A stretch of 64,000 nt of DNA from Apricaphanius iberus (GCA_028564705.1 JAPXFQ010000075.1:2542001-2606000), one strand, 5' to 3'. Shown: positions 47,251 to 58,833, counted from the stretch's first letter. Numbers and translations are program-made. Notes: generated by a model from the letters alone, not told the origin.

Positions 47251-47854
47251 CAAATTGAGTACAGCAATCATATTCACTGATTAAAAACTTTTATAACTGT
47301 TTTATGCACTTCCTTTAGTGCTTTGCATTTATAACCTCAGGCCAACGGCTAACAGGCTAGTATTTATTTATGTTCTGGTATTATCACTTGGCTCATAATT
47401 CACACCAACAAACGCTCATTGGTCAGCTTCCTGCTGCTCTTATACGGCGTATAAATGGTTCTGGCTCATTAATTTCGATCGATCTTTGCTATTGGTTGCT
47501 TTAAATGGCTCGTAACAATGATTGGTGGTTTGGCAGGTCCTGGTCTGGCCCCATGGTTTAATGCTTTCACTTTATGAGCTCTAAAACTCTAAATAGGTAA
47601 TCAATGCAAGGTCGCCTGCCTTTAAGTCTGGCTTAAAATAAAAAAAAAAAGTTTTGGAGGTTGTAGAAGATGGCCCTGCGTAAATGTAAATGTGGAGTCA
47701 CAAAATTAATTTCTTTTAATCAACTTTCCATTTCCCGAAGGCGAAAACAGTTTTTCAAAAGTATTGTTAAGCCTAGTTATGAATGTTCTGGAATAGTACC
47801 CTGCAAGCGTTTGACGTTTGCCCTCTGTTTGCTCTCTCTCTTTTCGTCTTCCAG
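47251..47854. other. sorcs2 intron end with splice acceptor
   Basis: No gene. The last bases form a strong acceptor: a pyrimidine tract CTCTCTCTCTTTTCGTCTTC and CAG ending at 47854. Confidence 0.6.
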
Positions 47855-48019
47855 GTCGTCATGGTGGGCTCCTCCATAAATGAACGAGATCAGATGCTCT
47901 TTATCAGCACGGACGAGGGCTCTTCCTTCCAGCGTCAGGCGGTCGCCTTCACACCAGAGACGGTCATCTTTCACCCAAAGGAAGAAGACAAACTGCTGGC
48001 GTACTGCAAGGACGGAAGG
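47855..48019 (+). CDS. sorcs2: SorCS2 VPS10 receptor, internal exon (55 codons)
   Basis: SorCS proteins are single-pass neuronal sorting receptors. This exon encodes part of their extracellular VPS10 beta-propeller. The acceptor is a CT tract plus CAG ending at 47854; the donor is AGG|GTGCGTG. The exon is 165 bp with phase 0 at both ends. The peptide starts VVMVGSSINERDQMLF and contains ISTDEGSSF, an Asp-box-like turn typical of propeller blades, then VIFHPKEEDKLLAYCKDGR. From memory, FHPKEEDK-LAY and the following exon fit SORCS2 more closely than SORCS1 or SORCS3, which have FHPKQED. It splices in frame to 53900. The preceding exon was not found in the 47.8 kb upstream, so that intron must be very long or the exon escaped me. 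Confidence 0.85.
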
Positions 48020-48795
48020 GTGCGTGTGTCACAGCTCCGCACACCGATGTGAAAGGATGAACACACCAAATCGGAGTTTCTGCTCAAGTTCAGGCTCAAT
48101 GTCACCGATTGGAAAGCGCTTTTTAATAATTCATCTTTCATCAACGTGGCAGCTGTGCATTTGTGACACGGCTGTTCTGTTCACAGCTTGGCGGCAGTGC
48201 TGCTAAAACGGTTTGAAAGAGATGTGAAATGTGAGCAGCGGACAGTCTGGCATGCTGTTAATTTTGATAACATTTGGCCTGATTATGTAAACTGCTTTCT
48301 TGGAAAACCAGCTGAAAGTGAGCAGTGCCGTTATGGAAGTAATTCTCCATATATAAATGGGCTAATAGTTGGAGAACAACAGAGTGAAAATGTCTCTGAA
48401 TGCAAGACAACGCATAGGATGTCGTGCAACCCCTGTCATGAGCTTCAGCTTCAAAGCCGTTGCCTCGCTTGTCCTGTTCAACATCTCATTAGAGGAAAAT
48501 TGTCAGTTAAAATGCAAACGTTAAAACGGGCTATTTAACTGTGACAGATACAGGGCAGGGAGGGATCCTCAGCTGCTGCTTAATGAATGTGCATGCACAC
48601 CTCCACAGCAGATAATAATGTGGCTTCATGGCTCTAGCAGTCTTCAAATGCTGTTTTAGTTCCTTGGTGTTTGTAGCTGGGAGGCATTGCTATCACTTAG
48701 TGACTTCTACCCAGAAGTAGGGCACCTGGATGAGACCAGTCTTTGTGAATCTTTCATAATTGAAACCTTGTGTCAAAACATCAGTGGCTCACATA
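48020..48795. other. sorcs2 intron, no other gene seen
   Basis: Starts with the donor GTGCGTG. The 116-codon frame at 48188-48538 shows no domain or splice context and is taken as chance. Confidence 0.5.
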
Positions 48796-50383
48796 CACTC
48801 AACAAAAATATAAACGTAACACCTTTGTTTCTGCTCCCATTTTTCATGAGATGGACTTAAAGATCTAAAATTCATTCCAGATACACAATATTACAATTTC
48901 TCTCAAACATTGTTCACAAATCAGTCTAAATGTGTGATAGTGAGCACTTCTGCTTTGCTGAGATAATCCATCCCACCTCACAGGTGTGCCACATCAAGAT
49001 GCTCATCTGCCATCATGATTAGTGCACAGGATACTGCATATACTGCCCGCAATAAAAGGCCACCCTGGAATGTGCAGTTTTGTCTCGCAGCAAAATGCCA
49101 CAGATGCCACAAGCATTGAGGGAGCGTGCAATTGGCATGCTGACAGCAGGAATGTCAACCAGATCTGTTGCTCGTGCATTGAATGTTCATTTCTCCACCA
49201 CAAGCCGTCTCCTAAGGCGTTTCAGAGAATATGGCAGTACATCCAACCGGCCTCACAACCGCAGACCACGTGTAACCACACCAGCCCAGGACCTCCACAT
49301 CCAGCAGGTTCACCTCCACGATCGTCTGAGACCAGCCACTCAGACAGCTGCTGAAACAATTAGTTTGCATAACCAAACAATTTCTGCACAAACTGTCAGA
49401 AACCGTCTCAGGGAAGCTCAACTGCATGCTCGTTGTCCTCATCGAGGTCTTGACCTGACTCCACTCATTCGATGACGTCTGGCACGTTGGAGAGGTGTTC
49501 TCTTCACGGATGAATCTCGGTTTACATTGTTCAGGGCAGATGGCAGACAGCGTGTGTGGCGTCGTGATGATGTCCTGATGTCAATGTTGTGGATTGAGTG
49601 GCCCATGGTGGTGGTGGGGTTATGGTATGGGCAGGCATCTGTTATGGACGAAGAACACAGGTGCATTTTATTGATGGCATTTTGAATGCAGAGAGATACC
49701 GTGATGAGATCCTGAGGCCCATTGTTGTGCCATATATCCATGACGTTCACCTCATGTTTCAGCAAGATAATGCACGGCCCCATGTTGCAAGTATTTGTAC
49801 ACAATTCTTAGAAGCTGAAAATGTCCCAGTTCTTGCATGGCCAGGCTACTCACCGGACATGTCACCCATTGAGCATGTTTGGGATGTGCTTGACCGGCGT
49901 ATACGACAGCGTGTACCAGTTCCCACTAATATCCAACAACTTCGCACAGCCATTGAAGAGGAGTGGACCAACATTCCACAGGCCACAACTGGCAATCTGA
50001 TAAACTCTATGCGAAGAAGATGTGTTGCACTGCATGAGGCAAATGGTGATCACACCAGATACTGAACGGTTCTGATTCCCCAGACCCCCAACAAAGCAAA
50101 AAACTGCACATTCCAGGGCGGCCTTTTATTGTGGGCAGTATAAGGTACACCAGTGCAATAATCATGATGTCAGATCAGCATCTTGATGTGGCACACCTTG
50201 GAGGTGGGATGGATTATCTCAGCAAAGCAGAAGTGCTCACTATCACACATTTAGACTGATTTGTGAACAATGTTTGAGAGAAATGGTAATATTGTGTATC
50301 TGTAATGAATTTTAGATCTTTAAGTCCATCTCATGAAAAATGGGAGCAGAAACAAAGGTGTTACGTTTATATTTTGTTGAGTG
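48796..50383 (+). mobile_element. Tc1-like transposon with long, nearly identical ends
   Basis: It starts CACTCAACAAAAATATAAAC and ends in the reverse complement, each bordered by TA (48794-48795, 50384-50385). The inverted repeats run about 290 bp (48796-49085 and 50095-50383) with only scattered mismatches, so they are better preserved than those of the intact Tc1 at 18337. The single transposase gene is broken. The element lies in sorcs2 in the same orientation as the host gene. Confidence 0.92.
49095..50065 (+). pseudogene. Tc1-like transposase, recently broken
   Basis: The start is ATG at 49095 (MPQMPQALRERAIGML). The N-terminal helix-turn-helix region GMSTRSVARALNVHFSTTSR is intact. 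A TGA stops the frame at about 49473 (LIR-R-stop). Downstream the same frame still gives LFTDESRFTLF with the first Asp. A deletion near 49570 shifts the frame. From 49598 the frame is open again: GGGVMVWAGI, LMFQQDNARPH with the second Asp, and DMSPIEHVWD with the Glu. All three catalytic residues are therefore present but split by one stop and one frameshift. Full-length relatives are about 330-340 aa. Confidence 0.88.
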
Positions 50384-50824
50384 TATATAAATTGATCACA
50401 TTCCAGTTTTTGGAAAGTGAAGAAGACAAGAAATTAGCTAAATTATGATCATCATCGAGGGCGGCGTGAAATTAGTTCCTAAATCTAGATCTCACTTACT
50501 TTGAGGCATACAGAGGGGAAAAAAATCTTTTTTGTAGTCATGTTTAGTGGAGTTTAAGTTGAGGTAGAATCAAACGACAATATAAAACACAACTTCAAGG
50601 AGGGAAAAGTTGAATTTCAAGCTGACCAGCAAAATGTCATTTCTGAATATCTTTCAGCACGGAAAAAAAAAATGACATCTAAATGAATTTATTTCAGGTG
50701 TTTCTGCTGACTGCAGTTGACTGTTGTAACAATGTACCGTTCCTCCAACTCACCAGAAGGACTCCCTCAATCGATGTTGTGAAACACTCTTACTAGTTCC
50801 TTGAACTGCTTTAATACCTACTTA
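50384..50824. other. sorcs2 intron between two Tc1 elements
   Basis: No gene or repeat recognised. Confidence 0.4.
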
Positions 50825-51833
50825 CAGTTGAACCAGATATTTACATACTGTACATACACTTCAGGAAAAAAACCACAATATTTTAAGCATTCAATCAGAG
50901 TAAACTTTTGTTTTTGATCAGTGAATCATTATCACATGATTTTTATTTGTGAAATGTCAGAATAAAAACATAGTTGTGTAGTTTTCATTACTTTCATTAA
51001 GTCAGAAGTATCCATACACTAAGTTTATTGTATCTTTTAAACAAAAAGAAAACTGCAGATTATTGAATTCAGAATTTAAGAAGCTTCTGATATATCTGAG
51101 TTAACTGGTGGCAAAGCTGTGGATGCATATTAAGCCTACCCCAAACACGGAGCTTCTTTTTTTGAGATCATGAGAAAATCAAGTGAAATAATCCAAGACA
51201 TCAAGAAAAGAATTGTGGACCTACATACGTGTGGCTCATCCTTATAGGTGCCATTTCAGACGCTTGAAGGTTCCACACAGTGATACACTAGTATGAAAAA
51301 AAAGGAATATACAACCATCATACCGCTCGAGGAGGAGACGGATTCTGAGTCCCAGGAAGGAACAATCTATGGTGAGAAATGTGTGAATCAATGTTTTGAA
51401 TTGGTAGGACGATGTTTCCATCCAGTCCTTGGGCCCAAAAAAAGGTCTTCAACATGACCAATGACACCAAGCTAACTTCCAAATTAGGTATAAAGTGGCT
51501 TAAGGACAACAAAATTAAGGTACTGGGGTGGCCATCACAAAATCCTGATCTCAGTCCCATAGAAAATGTGTGAGTGGTGCTGAAAAGGCGAATGGAGACA
51601 ACGAACCTGACCCAGTTACATCCGATCTGCCAAGAGGAGTGGGCCATGATTCCAACAAACTATTGTAGAAAGCTTGTGGAGAGAAACCTGCAATGTTTGC
51701 CCCAAGTAAAAGTTTCAGGACAGTTCTACCAAATACAGTACTAAGAAAGTACAGTATATAGTAAAATAAAAGATTATATTCTTATTCTGACATTTTAAAA
51801 ATACAAAGCATATGTAAATATCTGGTTTCAACG
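50825..51833 (+). mobile_element. Internally deleted Tc1-like element
   Basis: The left end CAGTTGAACCAGATATTTAC is preceded by TA. The right end is the imperfect reverse complement near 51810-51833 (TATGTAAATATCTGGTTTCA). The terminus resembles the CAGTTGAAGTCGGAAG type of salmonid-class Tc1 elements. At 1.0 kb it is shorter than a full copy. The transposase remnant is on the plus strand. Confidence 0.75.
51170..51750 (+). pseudogene. Tc1 transposase remnant
   Basis: It begins ATGAGAAAATCAAGTG (MRKSSEIIQDIKKRIVDLH, the first helix-turn-helix) and meets a stop soon after. A deletion removes much of the middle. The second Asp region is reduced to NMTNDTKLTSK, followed by IKWLKDNKIKVLGWPSQNPD and LSPIENV and a stop. 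The first catalytic Asp region was not found. Confidence 0.7.
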
Positions 51834-53899
51834 AGGCAGATTCCCTTCTGAAGCTTTCAAAGATGAATGCTTTTATTAAGAAAATATCCCAGAAACTCTG
51901 AAGACAAGGAATATTGTCCTTTTAGTCACTAACTATGGCACCTGACCCAAGGTAATAACAGGCATACGGAGAAAATGGTAAATCCAAAATTTACCCCTTA
52001 TCTTTTGCCCTGTCCATTTTTCTATGAGACTATCTGGAATCTCCTTGTCAACATGGAGTGAGTACTCAACCTCTCTCTGCGGACAACATCATATATCAGA
52101 TCAAAAGGACTGTGTCAACAACCAGTCCCAAGTAACCTGAAAAATCGCAGCTCAAGTGAGCTTAGAATTTCTAGTCATTAAAATCTTGAAAATATTCAGT
52201 GGAAAACGTCATTCTATTTGGAGTTCAACCCCATTCCTTTTGCTTGTACACGGACTAAGCCTAGCTTCAGTTACTAGATGATATCACAAAAGTCAAGGAG
52301 GCAGTAGGCACCTTTAGCTACCTCAAATAAACATCAGCACATTAGTGTTCTTAGAAAGGTAAGGAAGTTCTTGAATCTTCAGCGACAAAGTGCTGAAAAT
52401 ACATGAGCGTATTTGATGCTTTAACAGCTAATGTCTATGTCACTTAGTTGTTTTTCAGGTTAGGGACACTGGAACACTAGAAATACATCAGGGCAAATAA
52501 CTCTAACTCTTGTGTCCTACATGTTTTAGATGTACCTTTAACTATACTTTTATTTGACATGAATGGGTAACTGATGGACTTCTGAAAAACTTGAATACTT
52601 AGTTAATACAGTTATTTTAGTCAGGTGTGTATGATCCATATTCAACCTGTAGTATAGAGGGCACTGATGACTTTTGATTGAAGACAATAGATATAAATAC
52701 AGTGTACCCCACCTCCTTAATATGTGTTGAACAAAGTATATGAAATAATGAGAAATTTCAGATCATATAAAATCATTTGATTCCCCATCGACATTACCCC
52801 CTCTTGATGATCTTATCACGCACAGTAAAAACTGTCTTGCCATGACTGCGGAATCAAATATCCTCCTCCTTTTTCCTTTCATTCCCAGGTGGGGGTGCAC
52901 CCAACCAGTGCCAAGGGAAAGAACAGCACCACTGTATTGGCTGTTTAGCAAACATTAGCCAATGGTATATATGGTAGCACTGGATCCAGTTATTTTGACT
53001 TTCCTATTGGGAATTTCTGTTGAATGTTTTAGATGGGCTTGGCAGAAGAATCTGTGATTAGGCAAAATTTCTTAAAACAATTAGGGGAAAAAATTGTACT
53101 GCTGGAGTTGAGTTGCCAAGCTCATTACACCAACCATTTTTAACCAACTGCCAAACAGATCAAAATTTTGCTTTGTTCCATTCAAAGCAGATTGTTTGTT
53201 CTTACCGGTGAAATATTTTATCACCAGTGTTTTCAAATGGAGTTCTGGTTACATTCATGGGTAAATAAAGATGAAATGTCCCACAAAAAAAAAAAAAAGC
53301 TTTTGGACAGCTTTAACTTTTTTTTTCTTAGAGCTTGAAATTATTAAATGAGCAATAGGAAAGACCTTTAGGGATGTTGTTTACAAAGGAAAATCACTGT
53401 CAGATGAAAAGAAGGGCAAAACAGGTGTGAGGTTTATTGAGATGGTTGTAAATCTTAGTAAAAGTTGTATGATAGAGAGAAGTCTTTCTCAAATCCTTTC
53501 CTGGTTTTGAACAGATTTTTTTTTTAGATATTGAGGATGATATGAGAATCAATAGAATTTCATTACAGCTGTGATCAATGGTTCAACTGACCTGCATATT
53601 ACAAGCAATACATTATGTGGAGGATGGTTCCAGAAGGTTCAAACACACACACACACACCACTCACTCACACAAGCAGTCCTCACCTTTTGAGATTAATAA
53701 TTAATCGAGCTCAATATGGAGTTGGTGAACCATGAAATTCTGTTGCTTGATTGGAGGACTATTTTTTTCCTATTGTATTCCATCAAATTTAAGCTCCATT
53801 GTGAGTGATACAGCTAGTAATAAGGTACAGGTTATGATCAAGATAAACTGTTTGGTGTTTCTTTCTAACTCTGGTCTTGTATCTGCTTTCTGTGTCCAG
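51834..53899. other. sorcs2 intron, no other gene seen
   Basis: Contains a (CA)8 tract at about 53644-53659 and homopolymers. Ends in the acceptor CTTTCTGTGTCCAG at 53886-53899. Confidence 0.5.
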
Positions 53900-53973
53900 C
53901 TCTATGCTTCGACCGATCTGGGCCGCAAGTGGACTTTACTTCAAGAAAGGGTGACGAAGGACAGAATCTTCTG
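53900..53973 (+). CDS. sorcs2: SorCS2 VPS10 receptor, internal exon (Asp-box blade)
   Basis: This 74-bp exon starts in phase 0 and ends in phase 2 (TG of a Trp codon) at the strong donor GTCAGTG. The peptide is LYASTDLGRKWTLLQERVTK followed by DRIFW. STDLGRKW is a canonical BNR/Asp-box (S-x-D-x-G-x-x-W), the repeated turn of VPS10 and sialidase-type propellers. The LQERVTKD run matches my memory of SORCS2 rather than SORCS1/3. The Trp codon is completed by the first base of the exon at 60088, confirming consecutive exons. Confidence 0.88.
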
Positions 53974-54072
53974 GTCAGTGACACTTTATTCTCTCAATAT
54001 AGGGAAAAATAAAAACCCAGTACTATCTTTCAATTTGAGGTTGTGAGTATAAGACCATTATATACATGATCT
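53974..54072. other. sorcs2 intron start
   Basis: Begins with the donor GTCAGTG. No other feature. Confidence 0.6.
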
Positions 54073-54400
54073 GGGTCCGTATTCACAAAGAATCTTAGGG
54101 CTAAAAGTAGGTCCTAACTGGCGAATTTAGGAGTAGCTCCTAAAAAATTTGGGGCTGTCACTCCTAAATTTAGGACTCCTAGTTTCTTAAGATAAAAGTA
54201 ATTCACAACCACTTTTAGGCCTAAAAGTAGCTCCCAAGTCTGGGGATCCTTAAGAGAAGTCGAGAGGACTTCTAACTCCCTAAGACCTATTCACAGACTC
54301 CCAAAACGATCGTGAAGGTTTTGAACTTGGTGCGGGATGCAATCAGGTCTCCAACTAAAGGTGTAACAACCCGATCAGTCCAGAAATTTAATGTTTAGCG

Positions 54401-54741
54401 GCACTAAGATATTTAGCCACAGGGAAAATGCAACTTTGTAACGCGGACGACTTGGGTATATCACAAACATCTATCAGCTGATCAATCCACCAAACTCTTA
54501 AAGCGCTCTGTCGACCACACATTATCAAACAATTCGTCCGTTTCCCATTAGACAACCAGCAACTGCATCGAATTAAAGCCAATTGTATGGTGATCGCAGG
54601 TATGCCGGGGGGGGGGGGGGTCGGAGCTGTGGATGGCACACATACCAAAATAATTGCGCCATCAATAGATGAGGATGTTTATGTAAATAGGAAAAGATAT
54701 CACTCCATAAACACACAGATTGTTTTTGACTGCGAAGACTA
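54401..54741 (+). pseudogene. HARBI1-type Harbinger transposase fragment
   Basis: The frame reads ALRYLATGKMQLCNADDLGI and SQTSIS, then a stop and QTLKALCRPHIIKQFVRFPL. A G14 homopolymer (54607-54620) interrupts the sequence where the protein should read like the FP-x-V-x-G-AVDGTH region. VDGTHTKI supplies the first catalytic Asp, followed by YVNRKRYHSINTQIVFDCED. The remaining catalytic part is missing after the (AT)n tract at 54740. Family order (helix-turn-helix then DDE) is clear. Confidence 0.82.
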
Positions 54742-54763
54742 TATATATATATATATATATATC
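54740..54763. repeat. (AT)n microsatellite
   Basis: Short AT tract at the break between the Harbinger transposase fragment and the AT-rich lead into the Penelope insertion. Confidence 0.85.
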
Positions 54764-54867
54764 TTTATTCCGGACAATGTAATTTATCCATATAAAACAA
54801 CAGTACAAAAGAATAAATTGAATTAAGAAAATTAAAATGAATTAATAAACAAATAAATAAATGGGAA

Positions 54868-55290
54868 AATGTACGTCAGTGATCATTCAGACATTTGTTC
54901 CAATATACTTGAGGGGGTTGTTCATTTACATCTCAAGGAGAAAGCCCACTCATTTGAGGACAGCAATGTCCAGATATTAGACAGAGAGGACAGATGGTTT
55001 GAAAGAGGAGTAAAAGAAGCCATCTATGTAAAAGTGGAGAAACCATCGCTAAACAGAGGAGGAGGCACAAAGGATCCAATGACATAATGATTCTTGTTCA
55101 AGAGGTTAAATAGCTGAGTCTCCACACCAGTTAGTTGGACCAGTCCCAGCCTGGTCAGCGGCGAGCATGAACTGATGAAGCCTCTTGGATAAGAGGTGAA
55201 ACGTCTTCCAAGACAAATTACCAAGTCCAGTTGCGTTTGATTGAAATTTCCTTGAGATAACCATGACCTGGATGAATGAGAATATTCACA
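54868..55290 (+). pseudogene. Penelope-like element 3' end (GIY-YIG endonuclease part)
   Basis: The frame from 54869 includes VVHLHLKEKAHSFEDSNVQ, ILDREDRWFERGVKEAIYVK and EKPSLNRGGG. This is the C-terminal half of the GIY-YIG endonuclease of Penelope-like elements. The reverse transcriptase and the GIY-YIG motif itself are absent (5' truncation). The 3' flank with GAACTGATGAAGCCTCTTGG and CATGACCTGGATGAATGAG is the usual non-coding tail. It inserted between the two Harbinger genes. Confidence 0.82.
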
Positions 55291-55405
55291 GGCTTAATAT
55301 ACTTAACATTCTGGCTAAATGAGCTGGGTCCACCCATGCCTCCCTTTTCTTCTTATTCTTAATCTCGGCTCCGAATCGCCCATTGAGGACCGTCCTCCTC
55401 TCCAG
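55291..55405 (-). pseudogene. Myb/SANT-like Harbinger accessory protein fragment
   Basis: The minus-strand frame reads LERRTVLNGRFGAEIKNKKK followed by REAWVD, matching the third-helix part of the Myb/SANT-like domain of the Harbinger accessory DNA-binding protein (VL.G+F...I..K.K..AW). It is cut off by the Penelope fragment. In intact elements this partner guides the transposase to the ends; that role is family knowledge. Confidence 0.6.
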
Positions 55406-55544
55406 TACCAACTGTGCCAGTAGTAATAATTGGTCCTGCGACCAGTTAGGTTTCCTTGTTTTTTTCTCGCCACTAATTTTTTTTCAGTTCACGAGGTGCT
55501 TTTCACGAGGGGGGGGGTGTCTATTTAAGATGTGGCTGGGGGTG

Positions 55545-55600
55545 GCATGGAGCTTATCCCAGCTATCAGCAGGCGTTAGGCAGGGTAAAATGATGCATTT
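55545..55600 (-). repeat. SINE fragment (GATG-tail family)
   Basis: The reverse complement reads CCTGCCTAACGCCTG ... GCTGGGATAAGCTCCATGCC, matching the body of the SINE at 6041-6408 over about 50 bp. Head and tail are missing. Confidence 0.7.
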
Positions 55601-55978
55601 CACGTTTTTTTCGTTTTTAAACTTCACCCTCTCTGTAAGTAGGCTATTGTGTATAAGTTGTATGAAGTGTCAGTCTCATGGCCGACACAAAGATGTCATC
55701 ATGCATTCTTTCTGCTATTTGCGCTGTTCATAAGTTTTCCATTTCCTGGTTTCACACGTGTCATTGAACAACCAATCAGACTGCTGTCCATGTATTTACT
55801 CATGCAGAGGAAATGACGTTTTCCATAGCAACGGGACGTCACTCTTAGCTACTTTTCTCCTACATAAAAGTAGCTCTTAGTGCGTTTGTGAATAGGTTTT
55901 AGACTACGTAAGACATTTTTAGCGCGAGTTAGGAGTAACACCTGGCAGTAAGATAAGAGTCTTTGTGAATACGGCCCC

Positions 55979-56446
55979 TGGTCTTTAGGCCTTAAAGTTA
56001 TATCTAACCTCAATTTGATAAAACCATGCAAAAGATCATTTTTTAAATCAAAAAGTTAAAAAAAAGATTAACCTCTAAAGTGTTCGTGGGACTCAAGAGT
56101 AAGATCCAGTTGTTGCTAATAAAATGAACTCAAGTAATTGCTCCCCAGAAATGTGAGTCCCTCTGTGAAGAACCAAATTTGACCAAATATAATTCCTGAC
56201 CGGTAAAGATGTAACCAACACAATGCCAGGAAGGGAATATATTAGATATTAGAAGAATGAGAGTGTGGTTACGAAAAGACAGAGCAGCTATGCAATATTT
56301 AGACGTGGGTGTCAGGATAGCTTCATTCTTCTAAAGCGTCTGCCCGGTCTCTTTCTGTACACTTCTACATTCGGCCCAGATTTCTGCGATCACACTAACT
56401 GTGCATGCCAACGGTGACAATGGCACTGGCATTCAAAGGGGGGTAT
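55979..56446. other. sorcs2 intron, no gene seen
   Basis: Nothing recognised. Confidence 0.35.
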
Positions 56447-56632
56447 AATGAAAAAGTTGATTTATATCGGTAATTCCATTCAAAAAGTGAAACTTGGATC
56501 TTAGATTCATTCATATCTATAACTGACAACTAAGGAAGGTTGAAAATTCAGTATTCAGTTTCACTTTTTTTTATGGAATTACTGAAATAAATCAACTTTT
56601 GATGATATTCTAAATTTATGACCAGCACCTGT
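56447..56632. mobile_element. Tc1-derived MITE
   Basis: Both ends carry the terminal sequence of the Tc1 family at 18337-19947: GTAATTCCATTCAAAAAGTG on the left, and GAATTACTGAAATAAATCAA, GATATTCTAAATTTATGACC and AGCACCTG on the right. Only the inverted repeats remain. The left tip is missing or diverged (GGTATAATGAAAAAGTTG). It has no coding part and could only move in trans. Confidence 0.7.
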
Positions 56633-58833
56633 ATTTGCGCAAAATAAATATATGAATATATACATATATTAAGCTGGTGTGGCTTATATTCAACAGTCCA
56701 AAAATGATGGCACTTAGACGCTCTTTTCTTTCTTCTTCAGGGTGTCTTATTGCAGTGACGGTGTTGCTTCCCCATCATACCTTTTCTCCCTATTTCCACC
56801 AAAAGAAAAATGAATACATTAAACTATCCATTTATTGCTAAATCCAACACAAACTACAGTGTTGGGAAAGTTTGTTTTTTTAGTACAAAGTTCAGTTCAC
56901 ACATTTAAAAATTAACTAGTTCAGTTCATAGTTCATAATTCATGTTTTTTGATCAGCTTGAAGAATTATCTAGTTCAAAGTACTTTTTTTCCGCCAAAAA
57001 ATGCTGTGGCGAGCCATTTCCCTCATTTTCCAAACATTACCAGCAATTAAGTCCCAGCTTTTTTGCAGCTTTTACCCAATACAGTAAGCTATATTCTCAA
57101 AAAAAAGAAGGAGGAACCATGTTGGGATACGAAACTGTACCTCATATGGAAATGTTCAAAGTGCAAAACATTTTAAAATTAATTAACTTTAGTCAGTTTT
57201 CAATACCTGTAAATGTATTTTATGACTTATTTACCCAATGAAAAAATATAGTACTTGAGTTATAAAGTGCAACCATTAGCCAAAATAAATAATTAAGCTT
57301 ATAATTCCTCGTTTGAGTTTATTTTAGCTGGGCTTTCCATTTTTCTTAAAGGCTGCAGGTCTCCTACAATATACTGCAATGTCAGTTAGTCCAGCTGCAG
57401 CTGGGAGATGAGAGCTGCTGCTAATGGACCAGTTATCTTCTTTTGAGTGGTGGAGGATTTTTTTTTTCTTTTGGTAAATCGTTGCAGTATCTTTTGATTT
57501 TTTTGTGACTTGCACATACATTCCTGAATGTTATTTCACATAATTAAATCGAGATCTGTATAAAACAGAGACATAGTATCTGATCAAATACATTTTCTCT
57601 GATCAAATACATTTTATTAGTAAAGAACAAATTCATGCTTTGCTTTCCAAACATACAAAACTAATTGGGCATTTGTAATTGACTAAAGTAGCAGCTTTTG
57701 TGGCCTGGTCTTTTTTCTTTTATCCACGCTTACATCCTGAACTGACTGCTCATAAATTGTCTTTATTGGGAAAGTAATAATGTTTTAATTATCCGTGCTG
57801 TTTTTACTAGACTGGGGAATATTCAGAGATTGAAATTAAGGAGTTATAATGACATGTATAGCTGATTTTACAGCTCCCAAAAAGCGTGCAAGTGAGTCAA
57901 TTTTTATTTGACTTGGAGTATTTCTAAAAAAAAAAATAAAATAAAAAAAAACATAAGTTATGAAAGCCTTCTTCTTTTCGCTCTCCCTTAAGCCAAAGCT
58001 TTATATATTTACTCAGGTACCTTAGGGGGCGGATCAAAGGCAGTTTACTAGGATTCTTTGATGTGCAGCTGTTTATGATTCAGTTTATGTATTTGTCATA
58101 ATCCCCTGGGATTACATTAGGTTTTAAATTTCCCTATTTAAATTTAGAAGCAGGATAGATATTTTCTACTGAGATGATCAATTATTAGATAAGGGGTAGA
58201 GATGATGTCACACTGTATGAGTGTAAACACAGTTACCGTTTAAAATGTTTGCTATTTTTGAACAAAGACGAAACTATTAATAAATTGATACCTATAATGT
58301 TTTTTGGAATCTTGTGTTATGGATTTGCACTCATTTCGTGGTTAGCATTTCTAGCTTCAAACAACATTGTCTATTCCCCATTTATTTACCGCGTGAATTT
58401 TCAAAAGGCTGCAGATTTCAAAGATTTCTAGCATGATCCATAACAACAGAGGTTAAAATCTAAAAAGGATAAAACTGTGCTACTTTGCTGTAACCCATTC
58501 AGCCTGGCTGGTATTAGCTGAAGCCACTTGGGGTCAATCATTTTAGCAAAAGTTGGTCAAAAAGTCCCTGAGGTGAGTACTAGTCAGGGGTGGTGTTAAC
58601 TGAAGACTTTCTGTCTTTGACTGTTTTTCTTTTTTAGCGGTGACCAAAAAATGTAAAGGCCTCAGTCATTTTGACAGTAGTTTTTACATTTGCAATTTCT
58701 TTTTTAAGAAAACACAGGTAAAAAAAATAGCTAAAAATCGGACATTGGATTTGCTATGGAAAAAAAATCAGATATTTAATTCTTCAGGGATAACGCCCAG
58801 CGCAATATGACTAATTGTAATACTCACCCATGA
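56633..58833. other. sorcs2 intron, no gene seen
   Basis: Two short direct copies of GATCAAATACATTTT lie next to each other near 57582-57615. No exon or named repeat otherwise. Confidence 0.4.

Larger units (their letters stand above)
54073..55978. mobile_element. PIF/Harbinger element remnant carrying both gene remnants
   Basis: The ends are inverted: GGGTCCGTATTCACAAAG on the left and GGGGCCGTATTCACAAAG as the reverse complement of the right. Inside are a HARBI1-type transposase fragment on the plus strand and a Myb/SANT-like fragment on the minus strand, the two genes expected of this superfamily. Several CCTAA and AGTAGCTC motifs repeat near both ends. A Penelope-like fragment (54868-55290) and a SINE piece (55545-55600) have inserted since. 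The target duplication is unclear. Confidence 0.82.

Noticed and set aside
48188..48538. 116-codon frame just after a sorcs2 exon
   Set aside because: It lies in the intron, does not fit SorCS protein sequence and lacks splice signals.
54607..54620. G14 run as a G-quadruplex (also near 37810, 44400 and 55509)
   Set aside because: Simple homopolymers in or beside repeat remnants. They may be length-uncertain in the assembly, and no regulatory context supports a function.
55383..55733. 116-codon plus-strand frame in the Harbinger remnant
   Set aside because: It overlaps the minus-strand Myb-like fragment and a SINE piece. No domain.
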